Shown here one piece after another: positions 50,851 through 53,793 of a stretch of DNA of 53,793 nucleotides (the stretch's first letter is position 1; each line of letters begins with the position of its first letter). Source of the DNA: Candidatus Rifleibacteriota bacterium (GTDB lineage: Bacteria > Muiribacteriota > Ozemobacteria > Ozemobacterales > Ozemobacteraceae); contig JADFXM010000049.1 of assembly GCA_015233565.1 (NCBI GenBank), positions 1 to 53,793 on the forward strand, read 5' to 3'. The notes under the pieces were generated by a model. It had not been told where the DNA came from, ran no database searches, and saw only the letters and a program-made list of their open reading frames with translations. A program made the translations under genes and the position numbers.

Positions 50851-53736
50851 ATGAGAACTTCAGAAAAAAAATATATTTTGTTTTTAAAGGTAGGTAGAAA
50901 AAACTTGAAGCTTTATATTCGAAAATTAGCAATGCTATTAGTGATCTCTTTTATTTTTTCATTATCGCCAATTTTTGCCGGTACTTCTGTGAACACCGGT
51001 ATTATTACTGACACTGGTATTCCAATCAATACTGACACGGGAACTGGTATTATTACAGATACAAGCACAGGAATTTCTATAGATACAGGCACTGGAATTA
51101 GTATAATTACAGATACTGGCACCGGTATTAATACAGATACAGGTGGGGGTGTTAATACTGACACTGGGACTGACCTATCAAAAAGAGTTACTAGATTTGA
51201 ATATGATTCAGTTGGCAATTTAGTTAAAACCATTTATCCGGATGATTCATATGAAGCGTTTTCTTATGATACGGAAAACCGCTTAATAAGCCGAACTGAC
51301 GAGCTTGGTTATGTTACAAGTTTTGAATATGACCCCTTAGGCCGACTAATTGCAACAAGAGACCCTGCCGGGAACCGTTGGGAATCGAGTTACGATGTTG
51401 TTGGCCGTAAGATAGCCGACAAGGACCCGGTTAATCATGTTACTAGTTACGTTTACGATACTCTCGACCGTTTGATTTCTACCACTCGCGCTGATGGAAC
51501 CATTGTTAAAAATGAATTCGATATTTTTGGAAATCTTCTGAAATCAATCGACGCAACCGGAGCCACTTGGACCTGGCAATACGATGCCTTAAATCGCCAG
51601 ATCAGGGCCATTCAACCAAATACTGCTAGCTCCACAACAACTTTTGATGCAGCGGGGCAAGTAGTGGCAGAAAGCGACACTCTCGGCAGAGTTAAACGCT
51701 ATACTTTTGATTTAGGCGGAAGGCAGTTAACGACAACCGATGCACTTGGGGCTGTTTGGCGAAATTCTTATGATACTTCCGGTCGGCTGATTTCGGTCAA
51801 AGACCCATTAGGTGCTGTTTTTTCAATGACTTACGACCTGATGGACCGTGTGATTGCTGAGAGCGACCCACTCGGAAACGCCGCTAGTTACGAATTTGAT
51901 GCTGCAGGGCGGCGCATAGCAAAAACCGATGCTCTTGGAAATCGCTCGATTATAGCTTACGATTATCGCGACAGAATAACATCTGAAGTTGACCCCGAAG
52001 GAAGAGTGGTTTCATACGGTTATGATTCAGCCAGTCATCGCGTAAGGCTTACTGATGGCGCAAATAGAATATGGCGTTGGGAATTAGACCTCGCCGGAAG
52101 AGTAACTTCCGAGGTCGACCCGCTTGGAAATACGACCAAATACTCTTATGATGGGGTTGGCAACAGAACAACACTGGTAAATGCAAGAAACCAGGCGACC
52201 AATTACCATTTCGATACTGTGAATCGCTTAGTTAAGGTTGATTACCCCAGTGGTGGAATTGCAACAATGGCTTATGACCCGGAAGGTCGGGAATTAACCC
52301 GTTCAGATATAAACAGTTTAGTTACAAAAAAATATGATTCAGTTGGAAATATCAAATCAGAAACCTTTCAAACTGCTGCGTGTTCTGATTCACCCAAAAC
52401 TTGGTCATACGTGTGTGACCTTGCAGGGAACAGGGTTTCCGCAATCGACCCGGAAGGTAACACTCTAAAATACAAACTCGATGCCCTAAATCGGCTTGTA
52501 TCGCTTACACCACCGGGAAATGATAATGAAATAAAATATACTTTTGATGCTGCCGGGCGACAAATCACGGTAGCACGGCCAGGCGTAAATACCACTAACA
52601 CTTACGATCTAGCTGGTAGGCTACTTTTGGTGAAGCATGAACTCAATCAGAAGTCTAAAAACGTAATTTCTTCCCGAAAATACACTTACGACGCTGTTGG
52701 AAACAGGCTTTCCATGGCTGATGATGAAGGTGGGACCGTTGTTTATAAGTATGACAAGTCGAACTGGTTGACAAAAGTTACATACCCTGATGGTCAGAAG
52801 GTTTCTTACACTTACAATGGCGCTGGTGATCGGCTGACTGAAACTACCCAAAGTAGTAATTCAAAGATCAAGCCCGTAACCGTGAATTTATTCTATGATT
52901 CAGCAGGTAGAATGACAGGCAGAGCTTCAGACACCTTCCAATATGATTCTGATGGCAATCTGATACGTTCGACCGAAGGTGACGACATTACTGATAACAC
53001 CTGGTCATTTGACAATAGACTTCTTAAAGTCGAAGCCGAAATCGAATGCCCTAAACATCATAAGAAACATTGCAATATCTGCCCCAAAAAACTGGAAACC
53101 ATTGAAGAATACGGTTATTTACCTAATGATTGGCGAAGAATCATCAGAAAAGAAGCAGGAATGACGTATTTTTCAGTTTATGACGGTGACGACGAAAGCA
53201 ACGAATATCTCGTTGCACCAAAAGTAGTCGGCAAGGATTGGAAATTCGGGCCCTTCTGTTGGAAACCAAAGATTCCAAAGTTGTTCTCGGTAAGAGAATT
53301 CATTTCCAGCCCAGGCTCAGACGATATCGAAACGACCAACTACCACGGTAAGAGCCTTTCGATGCTCAAAGACGCACTTGGAAGCACGATTGCACTCACG
53401 AATCATTGTGGAAACATCGTAGCGAAAGTTGATTATGACGCATGGGGTAATTTCCGCTGGCCAGATAAGAAGGGTTACGGTGTAGCACCGTGCAGGGAAG
53501 ATGATCTCGACGATCTGTTAGATCGCCTGGAAGGCAAATTCAGCTTGGGTGGCTGCATACATGACTACTGGCATCATGGAAAATACTTTGCCAAAACGAT
53601 GACCCCGTATCTGTATACCGGAAGAAGATATAGCACAGCAACGGAGTTGTACTGGAACCGCAATAGGTGTCGATTTTCGCGTAGCGATCCCAAAATTTTC
53701 TCACGTTATTTTACCAGGATGTTGAAATTGTTATAA
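50851..53736 (+). CDS. Secreted RHS/YD-repeat protein, C-terminal half of a split pair
   Basis: The ATG at 50851 with AAAGGGG upstream is preferred over GTG 50824. The 961-aa protein begins with a basic stretch and its own signal peptide (LAMLLVISFIFSLSPIFAG), then a Thr/Asp/Gly repeat (TDTGTGI and variants, about residues 48-108), and then YD repeats starting at KRVTRFEYDSVGNLVKTIYP, exactly where the previous gene stops. Near the end it has a recognisable RHS core (YDAWGNFRW, YLYTGRRYSTATELYWNRNR), but the usual RYYDPxxGRFxxxDP is degraded (RCRFSRSDPKIF) and only about 15 residues follow, so no tip toxin is present. Confidence 0.9.
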   Translation: MRTSEKKYILFLKVGRKNLKLYIRKLAMLLVISFIFSLSPIFAGTSVNTGIITDTGIPINTDTGTGIITDTSTGISIDTGTGISIITDTGTGINTDTGGGVNTDTGTDLSKRVTRFEYDSVGNLVKTIYPDDSYEAFSYDTENRLISRTDELGYVTSFEYDPLGRLIATRDPAGNRWESSYDVVGRKIADKDPVNHVTSYVYDTLDRLISTTRADGTIVKNEFDIFGNLLKSIDATGATWTWQYDALNRQIRAIQPNTASSTTTFDAAGQVVAESDTLGRVKRYTFDLGGRQLTTTDALGAVWRNSYDTSGRLISVKDPLGAVFSMTYDLMDRVIAESDPLGNAASYEFDAAGRRIAKTDALGNRSIIAYDYRDRITSEVDPEGRVVSYGYDSASHRVRLTDGANRIWRWELDLAGRVTSEVDPLGNTTKYSYDGVGNRTTLVNARNQATNYHFDTVNRLVKVDYPSGGIATMAYDPEGRELTRSDINSLVTKKYDSVGNIKSETFQTAACSDSPKTWSYVCDLAGNRVSAIDPEGNTLKYKLDALNRLVSLTPPGNDNEIKYTFDAAGRQITVARPGVNTTNTYDLAGRLLLVKHELNQKSKNVISSRKYTYDAVGNRLSMADDEGGTVVYKYDKSNWLTKVTYPDGQKVSYTYNGAGDRLTETTQSSNSKIKPVTVNLFYDSAGRMTGRASDTFQYDSDGNLIRSTEGDDITDNTWSFDNRLLKVEAEIECPKHHKKHCNICPKKLETIEEYGYLPNDWRRIIRKEAGMTYFSVYDGDDESNEYLVAPKVVGKDWKFGPFCWKPKIPKLFSVREFISSPGSDDIETTNYHGKSLSMLKDALGSTIALTNHCGNIVAKVDYDAWGNFRWPDKKGYGVAPCREDDLDDLLDRLEGKFSLGGCIHDYWHHGKYFAKTMTPYLYTGRRYSTATELYWNRNRCRFSRSDPKIFSRYFTRMLKLL
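50992..51172 (+). repeat. Tandem repeat encoding TDTGTGI-type units
   Basis: Degenerate units of about 15-24 bases (ACTGACACTGGTATT, ACAGATACAGGCACTGG and variants) encode Thr-Asp-Thr-Gly-[Thr/Ile] between the signal peptide and the first YD repeat. The acidic Thr/Gly composition resembles Ca2+-binding or surface-linker repeats. It is absent from the unsplit RHS gene at the left edge as far as it can be seen. Confidence 0.8.
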
Positions 53737-53760
53737 CATTTAGTGATCTTTGAAAATGAA

Positions 53761-53793
53761 ACAAAAAAAGCCCGCTTTCGCGAGCCTGATGGC
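53761..53793 (+). terminator. Possible terminator cut by the window edge
   Basis: An A tract followed by GCCCGC, TTTC and GCGAGC resembles the left half of a bidirectional hairpin just after the last RHS gene. The right side is outside the window. Confidence 0.3.

Noticed and set aside
50992..51172. Short DNA repeats as a possible CRISPR array
   Set aside because: They are in frame within an RHS gene, have no unique spacers of constant size and encode a Thr/Asp/Gly linker.

Overview
The window comes from the chromosome of an uncultured bacterium with moderately low GC (roughly 40 % by eye). Its cell envelope looks Gram-negative: it has a type IV pilus secretin, lipoproteins, a POTRA-type FtsQ and outer-surface RHS proteins. 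The mix of an F-type ATP synthase with a Na+-type c-ring motif, a MutL/GlmL-type ASKHA protein and a DUF6754-like membrane cluster would suit a candidate-phylum lineage such as Riflebacteria. That placement is an inference, because there is no rRNA or other marker in the window to settle it. I found no tRNA, rRNA or CRISPR array.

Layout. (1) 1-5464, minus strand: a secreted 230-aa protein followed by a giant RHS/YD-repeat protein that runs off the left edge. (2) 5683-8698: type IV pilus assembly genes pilN, a pilO-pilP-like fusion and pilQ (secretin), without pilM in front. (3) 9287-16712: a reduced division and cell-wall cluster, murD-ftsW-murG-ftsQ-ftsA-ftsZ, closed by a strong terminator; murC, murB and ddl are absent. 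(4) 16737-21178: a B12-binding radical SAM protein, a BMP-type lipoprotein, murI, a lone ABC ATPase and a possible 49-aa ORF. (5) 21414-25900: a secreted helical-repeat protein, an M13 metallopeptidase on the other strand, a stretch holding an IS21-type transposase remnant, and a membrane-anchored LEA14-like protein. (6) 26120-33587: four or five uncharacterised membrane proteins, then a MutL/GlmL-type ATPase and a KOW-like partner. I regard this as the best candidate here for an undescribed system. (7) 33786-39240: a glycogen-debranching enzyme, a MocR-type regulator diverging from a PNPOx/Nim-like flavoprotein and a GNAT acetyltransferase, with a complete 176-bp MITE between them. (8) 39455-46697: a full ATP synthase operon atpZ-I-B-E-F-H-A-G-D-C, followed by a GT2 glycosyltransferase. 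(9) 48177-53736: two consecutive RHS genes that together match the single RHS gene at the left edge.

How the genes fit together: the dcw and murI genes make peptidoglycan precursors and build the septum. The atp operon couples an ion gradient (possibly Na+) to ATP. The pil genes form the inner-membrane alignment complex and outer-membrane pore of a type IV pilus or related secretion machine. The RHS proteins are large secreted or surface proteins. The most striking comparison in the window is between the RHS loci: the right-hand pair looks like one ancestral chain cut at a repeat boundary, with the second half given its own signal peptide and a Thr/Asp/Gly-rich linker.
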